The notes beneath the pieces were generated by a model, which was not told the DNA's origin, did not search any database, and saw only the letters and a list, made by a program, of their open reading frames with translations. This document shows positions 17,091 to 25,493 of a stretch of 64,000 nucleotides of DNA, piece after piece. Position 1 is the first letter of the stretch, and every line of letters begins with the position of its first letter. This DNA is from Antiquaquibacter oligotrophicus (lineage in GTDB: Bacteria; Actinomycetota; Actinomycetes; Actinomycetales; Microbacteriaceae). The stretch is from assembly GCF_020535405.1 (NCBI RefSeq), contig NZ_CP085036.1, positions 2,831,553 to 2,895,552 of the forward strand, given 5' to 3'. The position numbers and the translations under genes are program-made.

Positions 17091-18401
17091 ATGGGCAGTG
17101 ACATCGTCGGTGGATACCGGTTGACCCGCCTTCTCGCTGAGGGAAGGCGTGCCGAGGTTTACCTCGCTCACTGTGCGGAGCCCTCTGGCGAGGCCGAACC
17201 CGTTGCCGTCAAGCTCTACCGATCGGTTGCCGAACTCGCGGAGATCCAGGCCGAAATGGATGTCCTCGCTGCGGCGGCGGGTCCGCACGTTGTGCGCCTC
17301 ATCGATGTCGCGTCAGCGCCGGACCGACGACCGGCGCTGATCATGGAGCGGCACGGGCCGCGAACTCTCGGGGAATTGCTCGCGTCGAGAACGCGCCTCG
17401 AGATCGGAGAAGCGGCAACGATACTGGTGCCCCTCGCGCGCGCAGTGGAGCGGATGCACGGTACTGGCGCCGTGCACGGTCGGATCTCACCGGAGAGTGT
17501 GCTGTTCTCGGCGGACGGCGCCCCCGTCCTCGCGAGGTTCGGCCGGGGACAGGTGACGGATGCATCGACCCCAGCCGAAAGGGACGCCAATCCTCTTTTC
17601 GCCGCCGACCTCGAGAGCTATCGCCGACTCGCCGAGGCAGTTCTCGCGCTGGCGGATGCTCATGAACTCGCCACTACCCTGATGCCCTCCACTTCGTCGG
17701 AGAGCTGGGCTGACCTTTTCTCGGCGCGGCTCTTCGAGCGAGACCGTCCTCGAGCTGTCGATTTTGAGGGCGCGGAGGACCGCCAGTCCTTCGCAATCGT
17801 GTCACACGCGAGCGGCCAGAACCCCGGACGGCGACGGGATATCCACACTGATCGCCGACCCGCTGCGGGGGCGGCGGATCGATGGGCGCGTGCCCTGCGT
17901 GTGACGCGGACCATGGCAGCCACCGTGCGCCCCCGCTTTTGGATAGTCGGCGCCGCTGCACTGGCTACATTGCTTATTGCCGTCATCGCGGTACCTCCGC
18001 CCGCCACCGACGCCGTGCCACCCGCGAGTCCGCGGGCGTCTCCGTCGACTACGTTGCCGCCGAGTGGAGTGGTGGTCTCAGACGATCCCGTTGAGGCAGT
18101 CGGGGAGCTACTGCTGGAGCGTGAGAAGTGCTTCGAGCAGGCGTCACTGCTGTGCCTCGACGGTGTCGATCATCTCGGATCGGCTGCGATGGAAGCCGAT
18201 TCGCGGGCAATTCAGATGCTCCACGATGGAGCGGACGACGACGGTACCGTGCCGAGATTCAGGCACCCTGTCCAGGCAGAGCTCCGAGAGCAGCTCGGCG
18301 GTTCGGTAGTGGTCTCTCTGACGTTGGCAGAAAAACAACCGGCTTCGGTCCTGATGATCAGGACCGAAGCCGGTTGGAGGATCAGAGCGTTTCTGCTGTG
18401 A
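17091..18401 (+). CDS. membrane-anchored serine/threonine pseudokinase
   Basis: 436 residues: a kinase-fold domain (about 5-215), a transmembrane helix (about 283-301) and a Pro/Ser-rich stalk leading to an outer domain with two Cys that could pair. The VAVK lysine (Lys41) is kept, but the glycine loop is degenerate (LAEGRRAEVY), the catalytic HRD is HGR (Arg131 in the Asp position, followed by ISPESV) and DFG is RFG (Arg149). It should therefore not transfer phosphate, yet may bind nucleotide or act as a regulatory receptor like actinobacterial FhaB/MviN-type pseudokinases. It lies between DUF4191 and sucB, where lipA/lipB are usually found. The last 70 bases also encode the sucB terminator. 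Confidence 0.8.
   Translation: MGSDIVGGYRLTRLLAEGRRAEVYLAHCAEPSGEAEPVAVKLYRSVAELAEIQAEMDVLAAAAGPHVVRLIDVASAPDRRPALIMERHGPRTLGELLASRTRLEIGEAATILVPLARAVERMHGTGAVHGRISPESVLFSADGAPVLARFGRGQVTDASTPAERDANPLFAADLESYRRLAEAVLALADAHELATTLMPSTSSESWADLFSARLFERDRPRAVDFEGAEDRQSFAIVSHASGQNPGRRRDIHTDRRPAAGAADRWARALRVTRTMAATVRPRFWIVGAAALATLLIAVIAVPPPATDAVPPASPRASPSTTLPPSGVVVSDDPVEAVGELLLEREKCFEQASLLCLDGVDHLGSAAMEADSRAIQMLHDGADDDGTVPRFRHPVQAELREQLGGSVVVSLTLAEKQPASVLMIRTEAGWRIRAFLL
18331..18375 (-). terminator. intrinsic terminator of sucB, inside the pseudokinase reading frame
   Basis: Perfect 18-bp inverted repeat (arms 18337-18354 and 18358-18375, three-base loop). Read on the minus strand it is followed by G and five T (complement of 18331-18336), a classical Rho-independent terminator 27 bases after the sucB stop. 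The whole hairpin is coding sequence for the C-terminus of the convergent pseudokinase. Confidence 0.88.
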
Positions 18402-18402
18402 T

Positions 18403-19905
18403 TCAGATGCCCAGGTTCGCGGCGAAGTCGCCCGACTCGAGACGCTTCTTCACCGCGGTGAGGAAGCGGGCAGCATCTGCGCCGTCAACGATGCGGTGGT
18501 CGTAGGAGAGAGCCAGGTAAACCATCGAACGAATGGCGATCGCATCGCCGCCAGCGTCGGTGACGACGACAGGCTTCTTGGTCACGATTCCCGTTCCGAG
18601 GATTGCGGACTGCGGGAGGAACACGATCGGTGTATCGAAGAGCGCCCCGCGCGAACCCGTGTTCGTGAGGGTGAACGTGCCACCTGCGAGCTCGTCGGGC
18701 TTGAGCTTGTTGTCACGCGTACGCTCGGCGAGATCGGCAATCTGAGTGGCAAGGCCTGCGAGGTCGAGCTCGCCGGCATCGCGCACCACGGGCGTCAGAA
18801 GACCACGCTCGGTGTCAACGGCGATGCTGAGGTTCTCCTGCGCGGGGTACACGATGGAATCGCCGTCAACGGTGGCGTTGATGATCGGATAGGTACGGAG
18901 GGCTTCGGCGGCCGCGAGGGCGAAGAACGGCAGGAACGAGAGCTTGACGCCGGTCTTCTGCTGGAAGTCGCCCTTCACCTTGTCGCGGAACTGAGCGACA
19001 GCCGTGACATCCACCTCGACAACGGACGTCAGCTGAGCGGACGACTGCATGGAGATGACGGCACGCTCGGCGATCACCTTACGCAAGCGGGACATGGGAG
19101 CGGTGGTACCGCGCAGCGGAGAAACCTCGACAGCGGTGGGCGCACTCGGTGCACTCTCCACCTGAGCCTCCGGTGCCGAGGTCGGCGCGGAGGCTTCGAG
19201 GATGTCCTGCTTGCGGATGCGTCCTCCGACACCCGTTCCCGTCACCGTGGCGAGATCGATGCCCTTGTCGTGGGCGAGCTTGCGCACGATCGGGGTCACA
19301 TAGCCAGCAAACGAACCACTCGCTGCGGGAGCGGCCTCGGCTGCGGGTGCAGGCGCGGCGGGTGCAGGTGTCGACTCCGGGGCGGGCGCTGGTGCCGCCT
19401 CGGGCGCGGGAGCCGGTGCCGACTCGGGTGCGGGCGTTGCCTCCGGTGCAGGAGCGGCCTGAGGAGCGGGTGCTGCCTCGGGCGCGGGTGCCGCCTCCGG
19501 TGCGGGAGCGGGAGCCTCAGCGGCGGGAGCAGGTGCGACCTCAGCGGCGGGAGCAGGTGCGGCCTCGGGTGCGGGAGCGGGCTCCTCAGCTGCGGGGGCC
19601 GCCTCGGCTGCGGGAGCCGGTGCTGCTTCCGCAGCAGGCTCGGCCGGTGCAGCGTCGCCGCCACCCGAGCCATCACCGATCGTCACGAGCGCAGTGCCGA
19701 CCTCAACGGTCTCGTCCTCGGCGACCAGGATCGCCTCGATCACGCCCGCGATCGGGGAAGGGATCTCAGTGTCTACCTTGTCCGTTGAAACCTCGAGCAG
19801 TGGCTCGTCGACCTCGACTCGATCGCCGACCTGCTTGAGCCAGCGGGTAACCGTACCCTCGGTGACACTCTCGCCGAGTGCCGGAAGGTTGACGGATTCG
19901 CTCAT
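18403..19905 (-). CDS. sucB: 2-oxoglutarate dehydrogenase E2 (dihydrolipoamide acyltransferase)
   Basis: 500 residues; E2 core of a 2-oxoacid dehydrogenase complex. One lipoyl domain (1-77) with the modified Lys in TDKVDTEIPSP, a very long Ala/Pro/Glu linker (about 80-193), a peripheral subunit-binding domain (YVTPIVRKLAHDKGID...GVGGRIRKQDIL) and a catalytic domain ending with SYDHRIVDGADAARFL (His and Asp of the acyltransferase site). In actinomycetes the orthologue (DlaT) can serve both pyruvate and oxoglutarate complexes, so substrate preference is open. It precedes lpd in reverse order (lpd is 60 bases upstream), giving an E3-E2 operon. Confidence 0.92.
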   Translation of the reverse strand: MSESVNLPALGESVTEGTVTRWLKQVGDRVEVDEPLLEVSTDKVDTEIPSPIAGVIEAILVAEDETVEVGTALVTIGDGSGGGDAAPAEPAAEAAPAPAAEAAPAAEEPAPAPEAAPAPAAEVAPAPAAEAPAPAPEAAPAPEAAPAPQAAPAPEATPAPESAPAPAPEAAPAPAPESTPAPAAPAPAAEAAPAASGSFAGYVTPIVRKLAHDKGIDLATVTGTGVGGRIRKQDILEASAPTSAPEAQVESAPSAPTAVEVSPLRGTTAPMSRLRKVIAERAVISMQSSAQLTSVVEVDVTAVAQFRDKVKGDFQQKTGVKLSFLPFFALAAAEALRTYPIINATVDGDSIVYPAQENLSIAVDTERGLLTPVVRDAGELDLAGLATQIADLAERTRDNKLKPDELAGGTFTLTNTGSRGALFDTPIVFLPQSAILGTGIVTKKPVVVTDAGGDAIAIRSMVYLALSYDHRIVDGADAARFLTAVKKRLESGDFAANLGI

Positions 19906-19965
19906 CAGTGATGCTCCTTATAACGCTTCTCGAATGAAAGCTTAGTTCGTGGGGTGGTGGACGGG

Positions 19966-21339
19966 TCAGATTCCGTGGAGCGGCTTGCCCGCGAGCGCGA
20001 GGAATGCCTCGCCGAGCGCCTCGTTCTGAGTCGGGTGCGCGTGGATGAAGGGCGCGATGTCCTCCGGGTACGCTTCCCAGTTCACGGCGAGCTGAGCTTC
20101 GCCGATGAGCTCACCGACGCGAGCGCCGATCATGTGCACGCCGACAACCGGGCCGTCGACAACACGTACGACCTTGACAGAACCGGACGTGCCGATGATG
20201 TGGCTCTTGCCGTTTCCGGCCAGGTTGTAGTCGTAGGCCTTGACCGACTCGGCACCGTACTTCTCGACAGCCTTGGCCTGGCTGAGACCGATCGATGCGA
20301 CCTCGGGGTCGCTGTACGTGACCTTGGGGATGTTGAGGTCGTCGACGACGATCGGGTTGAGACCCGCGATCTCCTCGGCGACAAAGATGCCCTGCTGGAA
20401 TCCGCGGTGCGCCAACTGCAGGCCGGGCACGATGTCTCCGACGGCGTAGACCCCGGGGACGTTGGTGGCGAGCCGCTCATTGGTGAGCACAAAACCGCGG
20501 TCCATCGCGATGCCCGCTTCCTCGAAGCCGAGACCAGCGGTGCTGGGGCCGCGCCCGACGGCAACCAGGAGGAGCTCAGCCTCGACGGTTTCACCGTTCT
20601 CGAGGGTCACGACAACGCCGTTGTCATCCTGGGTCACCGACTGGAAACGCACGCCGAGCTTGAAGTTGATTCCGCGCTTGCGGAAGGCACGCTCGAACTG
20701 CTTGGAGATCGCCTCGTCCTCGTTGGGCACAAGGTGGGGGAGAGCCTCGATGATCGTGACATCCGCGCCCCATGACTTCCATACGCTCGAGAACTCGACA
20801 CCGATCACACCGCCACCGAGAACGGCAACCTTGCTGGGCACGAAGTCGAGCTCGAGCGCCTGCTCTGACGTGATGACTCGACCACCGATCTCCAGGCCGG
20901 GGAGCGTGCGGGAGTAGGACCCAGTCGCCAGGATCACGTTCTTGCCGGTGTAGGTGTCGTCACCGACCTGAACGGTCGTGGGCGAGACCAGGCGGCCAGC
21001 CCCCTCGACAACGGTGATGCCGCGGGACTTGATGAGGCCCTGGAGTCCCTTGTACTTGCTGGCGACGACCTCTTCGCGGTATCCGGTGACCGCGGCGATG
21101 TCGATACCGCCGAACGTTGTGGTGACTCCGTACTTGGCGGACTCACGCGAGACATCCGCCACCTCGGCGGAGTGCAGGAGGGCCTTGGTGGGGATACACC
21201 CGACGTGGAGGCAGGTACCGCCGAGCTTGTTCTTCTCGATCAACGCGACAGACATACCCAGTTGCGTGGCGCGCAGAGCTGCGGCGTAGCCGCCACTCCC
21301 GCCGCCGAGGACTACGAGGTCAAAAGTGTGCTCAGACAA
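19966..21339 (-). CDS. lpdA: dihydrolipoyl dehydrogenase (E3)
   Basis: 457 residues, normal length. FAD motif VVLGGGSGGYAAA at the N-terminus, redox-active disulfide GGTCLHVGCIPTK, NAD motif VAVLGGGVIGVEF, the second FAD block AVGDI and the C-terminal HAHPTQNEALGEA with the catalytic His-Glu pair. It re-oxidises the lipoyl group of SucB. The only start compatible with the family N-terminus is TTG 21339, which has GAGGAG about ten bases upstream; no ATG or GTG lies near. The 110 bases between it and pepA contain no gene. Confidence 0.93.
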   Translation of the reverse strand: MSEHTFDLVVLGGGSGGYAAALRATQLGMSVALIEKNKLGGTCLHVGCIPTKALLHSAEVADVSRESAKYGVTTTFGGIDIAAVTGYREEVVASKYKGLQGLIKSRGITVVEGAGRLVSPTTVQVGDDTYTGKNVILATGSYSRTLPGLEIGGRVITSEQALELDFVPSKVAVLGGGVIGVEFSSVWKSWGADVTIIEALPHLVPNEDEAISKQFERAFRKRGINFKLGVRFQSVTQDDNGVVVTLENGETVEAELLLVAVGRGPSTAGLGFEEAGIAMDRGFVLTNERLATNVPGVYAVGDIVPGLQLAHRGFQQGIFVAEEIAGLNPIVVDDLNIPKVTYSDPEVASIGLSQAKAVEKYGAESVKAYDYNLAGNGKSHIIGTSGSVKVVRVVDGPVVGVHMIGARVGELIGEAQLAVNWEAYPEDIAPFIHAHPTQNEALGEAFLALAGKPLHGI

Positions 21340-21449
21340 TGTGCAGCTACTCCTCTGTGGGGATCCATCGGTGAGGACCCGTGGCGTCGGATCCCGTGGT
21401 GTGTTCGGGCCCGAATTGAGAGGCGGACCATTCCGCCTAAAAAACCTTA

Positions 21450-22940
21450 CTACCTGGCTGTCAACGACTCGGCCAGTTCGATGAGGGCTCTCACGGCGAC
21501 CCCCGTCGGTCCCTTGCCGGTAAAGCCCCATCCCGCTGCGCCGTTGTTGGCGGGCCCCGCGATGTCGAGATGTGCCCACGGGATCGTGCGGCGGTTGTCC
21601 TCGGGGCCAGAGGATCCGACGAAGTCCCGCAGGAATGCCGCGGCAATGAGCATGCCGCCCGCTGTGTTGCCCGGCTTGATGTTCGCGATGTCCGCGATGT
21701 CCGAGTTGAGTAGCGGCCGCACCTCGGAGGGGATGGGCATGGGCCAGAGCGTCTCACCAACGCGAGTCCCGGCATCCACAACCTGGGTGACGAGGTCGGT
21801 GTCGCCCATGGTCCCGACATAACGATTACCGAGGGCGACGGATGCTGCCCCGGTGAGTGTCGCGACGTCGATGATGGCGTCGGGCTCCTCCTCGCTGGCC
21901 GCGACGAGCCCGTCAGCGAGGACGAGCCGGCCCTCCGCATCGGTATTGAGCACTTCAACGGTCTTGCCGCCACGGATGCGAATGACGTCGCCCGGACGTG
22001 TCGCGGTGCCCGACGGCATGTTCTCAGCGAGGCACATCCACGCTGTGATCTGAATCGGCGCTTTGAGTGCTGCTGCGGCGATCGTCACGGCGAGCACGGT
22101 TGCCGCGCCCGTCATGTCGTACTTCATCCCGATCATCGAGGTCGGAGGCTTGAGCGAAAGACCACCCGTGTCAAACGTGATGCCCTTTCCGACGAGGGCA
22201 AGGTGAGTGGTCGCCCCGGCCGGCGAGTAGGTGATCTTCACGAGGCGGGGCCCACGGCTGGATCCCTGACCGACGCCGACGAGTCCACCGAAGCCACCTG
22301 CGGCGAGCGCGTCGTCGTCGAGGATGTCGACGGAGAGGCCGGCGTCGGTTGCCAGCACACGGGCGCGATCGGCGAGGGTCTCCGGGTACAGGTCGGATGC
22401 CGGGGTGTTCACGAGATCGCGAACGGTGTGGACTGCCGTAGCGATAATGTGTGCGCGCTCGGCGAGCTCATCGTCGCCAGCAGCCGCCACGACGATGGAC
22501 GACGCGGGTTCCTTTGTGCCCTGTAGCGACGCAGACCGATACTCAGTAAACGAGTAGGCGCCCAACGCTGCCCCCTCGAGAATCGCGAGTGTCTCCTCGG
22601 GGCTTTCGGACGGCAGGCCGAAGACGATGGACTCGATCCCGCGCAACTGGCGTGTTGCCGACCCAGCGGCGTAACGAAGATCATCCACCGTCACCGCGCC
22701 AGAACCTACGCCGACGAGCGCGAGACTCTCCGTCGCTGCAACATCACTGGGAATGCGTCGCACCTCGTCGAGCGCTCCCGTGACGCCGATGCTGTCGAGC
22801 GCCAGCGCGAGGGTTGCGAGCTCGGGGAAGTTGCCGAGGAGCTCTGGTCCCTCTTCCGTCTTTCGCACCCCCAGGACGAGGACGTCACCCTCGATGGAGA
22901 GCGGGGATTCAGAGGTGAGCGAGAGCGCTGGCACAGTCAT
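21450..22940 (-). CDS. pepA: leucyl aminopeptidase (M17)
   Basis: 496 residues; two-metal cytosolic exopeptidase with a hexameric M17 fold. The C-terminal catalytic domain shows VGKGITFDTGGLSLK (metal Lys and Asp), KYDMTGAATV, and the M17 signature NTDAEGRLVLAD. The N-terminal domain is variable as usual. The orthologue in mycobacteria also neighbours dlaT, supporting vertical inheritance. No regulatory site is obvious in the 79 bases to the divergent PAC2 gene. Confidence 0.94.
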   Translation of the reverse strand: MTVPALSLTSESPLSIEGDVLVLGVRKTEEGPELLGNFPELATLALALDSIGVTGALDEVRRIPSDVAATESLALVGVGSGAVTVDDLRYAAGSATRQLRGIESIVFGLPSESPEETLAILEGAALGAYSFTEYRSASLQGTKEPASSIVVAAAGDDELAERAHIIATAVHTVRDLVNTPASDLYPETLADRARVLATDAGLSVDILDDDALAAGGFGGLVGVGQGSSRGPRLVKITYSPAGATTHLALVGKGITFDTGGLSLKPPTSMIGMKYDMTGAATVLAVTIAAAALKAPIQITAWMCLAENMPSGTATRPGDVIRIRGGKTVEVLNTDAEGRLVLADGLVAASEEEPDAIIDVATLTGAASVALGNRYVGTMGDTDLVTQVVDAGTRVGETLWPMPIPSEVRPLLNSDIADIANIKPGNTAGGMLIAAAFLRDFVGSSGPEDNRRTIPWAHLDIAGPANNGAAGWGFTGKGPTGVAVRALIELAESLTAR

Positions 22941-23019
22941 CCGGCCATCGTACGGCGTGTTCGCTCACGGCATGTTTCTAGGCCCGAGGTGCGTGGTGGG
23001 GCGCAGTTACAGTTGAGTT

Positions 23020-23943
23020 ATGCAAGATCCAGCGGGACTTTTCGACTTGTCGCTCGATGCGAATGAGGTTCCGAGCGGTCTCCCACTCGTTGCCGCACTG
23101 ACCGGGTTTGCGGATGCCGGATCCGCGGTCACGCAGTTCAGCTCGCACTTGCTCGAGACCCTGCAGCACCGACCGATCGCGACATTCGACTCGGACGCCC
23201 TGCTCGATTACCGTGCGCGGCGCCCGACGATCTACTTCGATCAGGATCACGTGTCGGAGTACCGACCCCCGTCCCTCGCTCTGTACCTTGCAGAAGACGA
23301 ACTCGAGCAGCCCTTCCTTTTTCTGACCGGTTACGAGCCCGACTTCCAGTGGGAGCGCTTCACGGCAGCGGTGCTCTCCCTGATCGATCGATTCCAGGTG
23401 CGTACGACCACGTGGGTACACGCGATTCCGATGCCCGTGCCTCACACGAGACCCATTGGCGTCACCGTGAGTGGCAACCGCTCCGAGCTGACCGACGCAA
23501 TGTCGATTTGGAAGCCGCGCACGCAAGCGCCGGCTAACGCCCTGCACCTCATCGAGTATCGGTTGCAGGAGGTCGGGCACCCGATCGCCGGATTTGTTCT
23601 CCTGGTTCCCCACTACTTGGCGGAGACGGAGTTCCCGAGTGCGGTCGTGGCAGCTCTGGAAAGCGTGAGCGCCGCGACGGGGCTTCTCTTCGCCACCGAT
23701 CAGCTCCGCGAGGAGGGCCGCGACTTCATTGCGCGGATCGAAAGCCAGGTGGAAGGCAACCAAGAGCTCGCCCGTCTCGTGGGCACGCTCGAAGAGCGCC
23801 ACGACAGTTACATGCAAGACAACCCGCTCCGCTCGCCGCTTATCGACGAGGACGGCGAGTTGCCGACCGCCGACGAGATTGCGGCCGAGCTCCAGAACTT
23901 CCTGGCGTCGCGAAGCGACGGGGGAGAGGAACCCACCCCGTAG
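23020..23943 (+). CDS. PAC2 family protein (proteasome assembly chaperone-like)
   Basis: 307 residues of the PAC2 fold. Diagnostic segments are LPLVAALTGFADAGSAVTQF near the N-terminus, RRPTIYFDQDHVSEYRPP, PFLFLTGYEPDFQWERF, and the C-terminal YMQDNPLRSPLIDEDGELP. Actinobacterial PAC2 proteins are widespread, and their role is unsettled; several are linked to proteasome or ATPase function. No proteasome genes are visible here. It ends 22 bases before the MFS gene, probably one transcript. Confidence 0.85.
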   Translation: MQDPAGLFDLSLDANEVPSGLPLVAALTGFADAGSAVTQFSSHLLETLQHRPIATFDSDALLDYRARRPTIYFDQDHVSEYRPPSLALYLAEDELEQPFLFLTGYEPDFQWERFTAAVLSLIDRFQVRTTTWVHAIPMPVPHTRPIGVTVSGNRSELTDAMSIWKPRTQAPANALHLIEYRLQEVGHPIAGFVLLVPHYLAETEFPSAVVAALESVSAATGLLFATDQLREEGRDFIARIESQVEGNQELARLVGTLEERHDSYMQDNPLRSPLIDEDGELPTADEIAAELQNFLASRSDGGEEPTP

Positions 23944-23965
23944 CGGTGCGGCTAGCATTGCGTCG

Positions 23966-25285
23966 GTGAACTCGCGGCGCTCCTGGCTCGTTTTCGCCGT
24001 CGCCATGACGGCGTATTTCGTCGCTGTGCTGCACCGTACGTCGCTGGGCGTTGCAGCCGTGGAAGCGACCGAGCGCTTCGGCGTCACCGCCGCGGCACTA
24101 TCGAGCCTGGCAGTCGTTCAACTCGTCGTCTACGCCGCGCTGCAGGTGCCCGTCGGGGTCATGATCGACCGCGTCGGGCCACGATTTCTTATCGTCGTCG
24201 GCGCGGCACTGATGTGCATCGGTCAGGCGGTCCTAGCCCTCGCGCCGTCAATCGAGATCGCGGTGCTCGGTCGTGTGGGTGTGGGCGCGGGCGACGCCAT
24301 GACGTTTCTGTCGTGCATCCGGCTCCTTGCGACATGGTTCGAAGGCAAAACTCTCCCGATCGTCACTCAAGTTCTCGGCACCGGGGGCCAGGTCGGTCAG
24401 ATCCTCTCTGCGCTTCCCCTCGTGGCGGCTCTGCACACGTGGGGCTGGGAGTGGACCTACCTCGGTATCGCGAGTCTGTCCGTCATCGTTATCGTTGTGG
24501 TGCTCGTCGCGGTGCAAGGAAAACCACGCACCACCGACAGTGACGTGTCCTGGGGAGCTTCCCTTCGGCAACTCCGCGAGTCGCTCTCGAGACCAGGGAC
24601 GCAACTGGGCTTCTGGTCACACTTCGTCTCGCAGCCCTCCGTCACGATGTTCTCGCTTCTGTGGGGTTTCCCCTTCCTGTCCATTGGACTCGGATACGGT
24701 CCAGAAGCCGCGGCGCTTCTCCTCACTCTCGTTGTGGTGGTCGCCGCAGTGTCGGGCCCGATCTTGGGTTTGCTCTCGGCGCGCTTCCCGCTGAGGCGGT
24801 CCTCGCTCGTGCTCGGCATCGTCGCTGCGATGGGGATCCTGTGGGCGCTCGTTCTGCTCTGGCCCGGCGCTGCTCCGGTATGGCTGATCGTTGCGCTCGT
24901 TGTCGCGATTGCCGTCGGTGGGCCGGGTTCCCTGATCGGATTCGATTTCGCGCGGACGTTCAATCCCCTCCGATCAATGGGGTCGGCCACGGGGGTTGTC
25001 AATGCTGGCGGGTTCACGGCGAGCTTCACCATCATGCTTCTTGTTGGCTTCGCGCTGGACGAGATCGACCGTGTGCGAGGGGGAACGGGCATCCCGGCCG
25101 AGCTCTATTCGCTGGACTCATTCCGAATCGCGTTCGTTGCGCAGTACCTCGTGATCGGTTTCGGAGTGGTCATGCTGTTGCGTGCTCGGCGACGCACTCG
25201 TGCGCGACTGCATGAGGAGGAGGGAATAACTGTCGCCCCCCTCTGGGTTGTACTGGTGAGACGCTGGCGCCGGCGCGAGAAATAG
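23966..25285 (+). CDS. MFS transporter
   Basis: About 439 residues with 12 predicted transmembrane segments. The first helix (WLVFAVAMTAYFVAVLHRTSLG) and the GVMIDRVGPRFLIVVGAAL loop between helices 2 and 3 carry the MFS signature; FARTFNPLRSMGSATGVVNAGG near helix 10 is typical of the nitrate/sugar-phosphate-like branch. Substrate unknown. GTG 23966 is chosen as start because it is the first start codon after the PAC2 stop and directly precedes the first helix. An arginine-rich cytoplasmic tail (RARRRTRARLHEEEG) ends the protein. Confidence 0.85.
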   Translation: MNSRRSWLVFAVAMTAYFVAVLHRTSLGVAAVEATERFGVTAAALSSLAVVQLVVYAALQVPVGVMIDRVGPRFLIVVGAALMCIGQAVLALAPSIEIAVLGRVGVGAGDAMTFLSCIRLLATWFEGKTLPIVTQVLGTGGQVGQILSALPLVAALHTWGWEWTYLGIASLSVIVIVVVLVAVQGKPRTTDSDVSWGASLRQLRESLSRPGTQLGFWSHFVSQPSVTMFSLLWGFPFLSIGLGYGPEAAALLLTLVVVVAAVSGPILGLLSARFPLRRSSLVLGIVAAMGILWALVLLWPGAAPVWLIVALVVAIAVGGPGSLIGFDFARTFNPLRSMGSATGVVNAGGFTASFTIMLLVGFALDEIDRVRGGTGIPAELYSLDSFRIAFVAQYLVIGFGVVMLLRARRRTRARLHEEEGITVAPLWVVLVRRWRRREK

Positions 25286-25493
25286 TGGGCGACGGCGAGG
25301 CCGCGACGACACCGCCTCGCGTCGAGTTCTCTAGGGCTATTCACACCGCGTGTCAAGAGCGCAGCCAAAGCGTGCAATAATTGTGGACAAGACCCGGTCT
25401 GTCTATGGGTGGATCATCTCGCGAGAGGTGGCCGTCGGCCCAAGACTTGACATGGGTCTTAGTACTGCCCTGAAACCCCTGAAAGGTGTTGGA
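25286..25493 (+). promoter_or_regulatory. sigA upstream region
   Basis: 208 bases without a gene between the MFS stop and the sigA start, which must contain the sigA promoter. A consensus TTGACA lies at 25447-25452, but no good -10 hexamer follows at 16-18 bases; an alternative TTGTGG / TATGGG pair with a 17-base spacer lies at about 25381-25409. Neither is strong. GAAAGG at 25481-25486 is the sigA ribosome site. Confidence 0.3.

Noticed and set aside
25447..25482. TTGACA as the sigA -35 element
   Set aside because: No acceptable -10 hexamer lies 16-18 bases downstream, so I do not claim it as the promoter.
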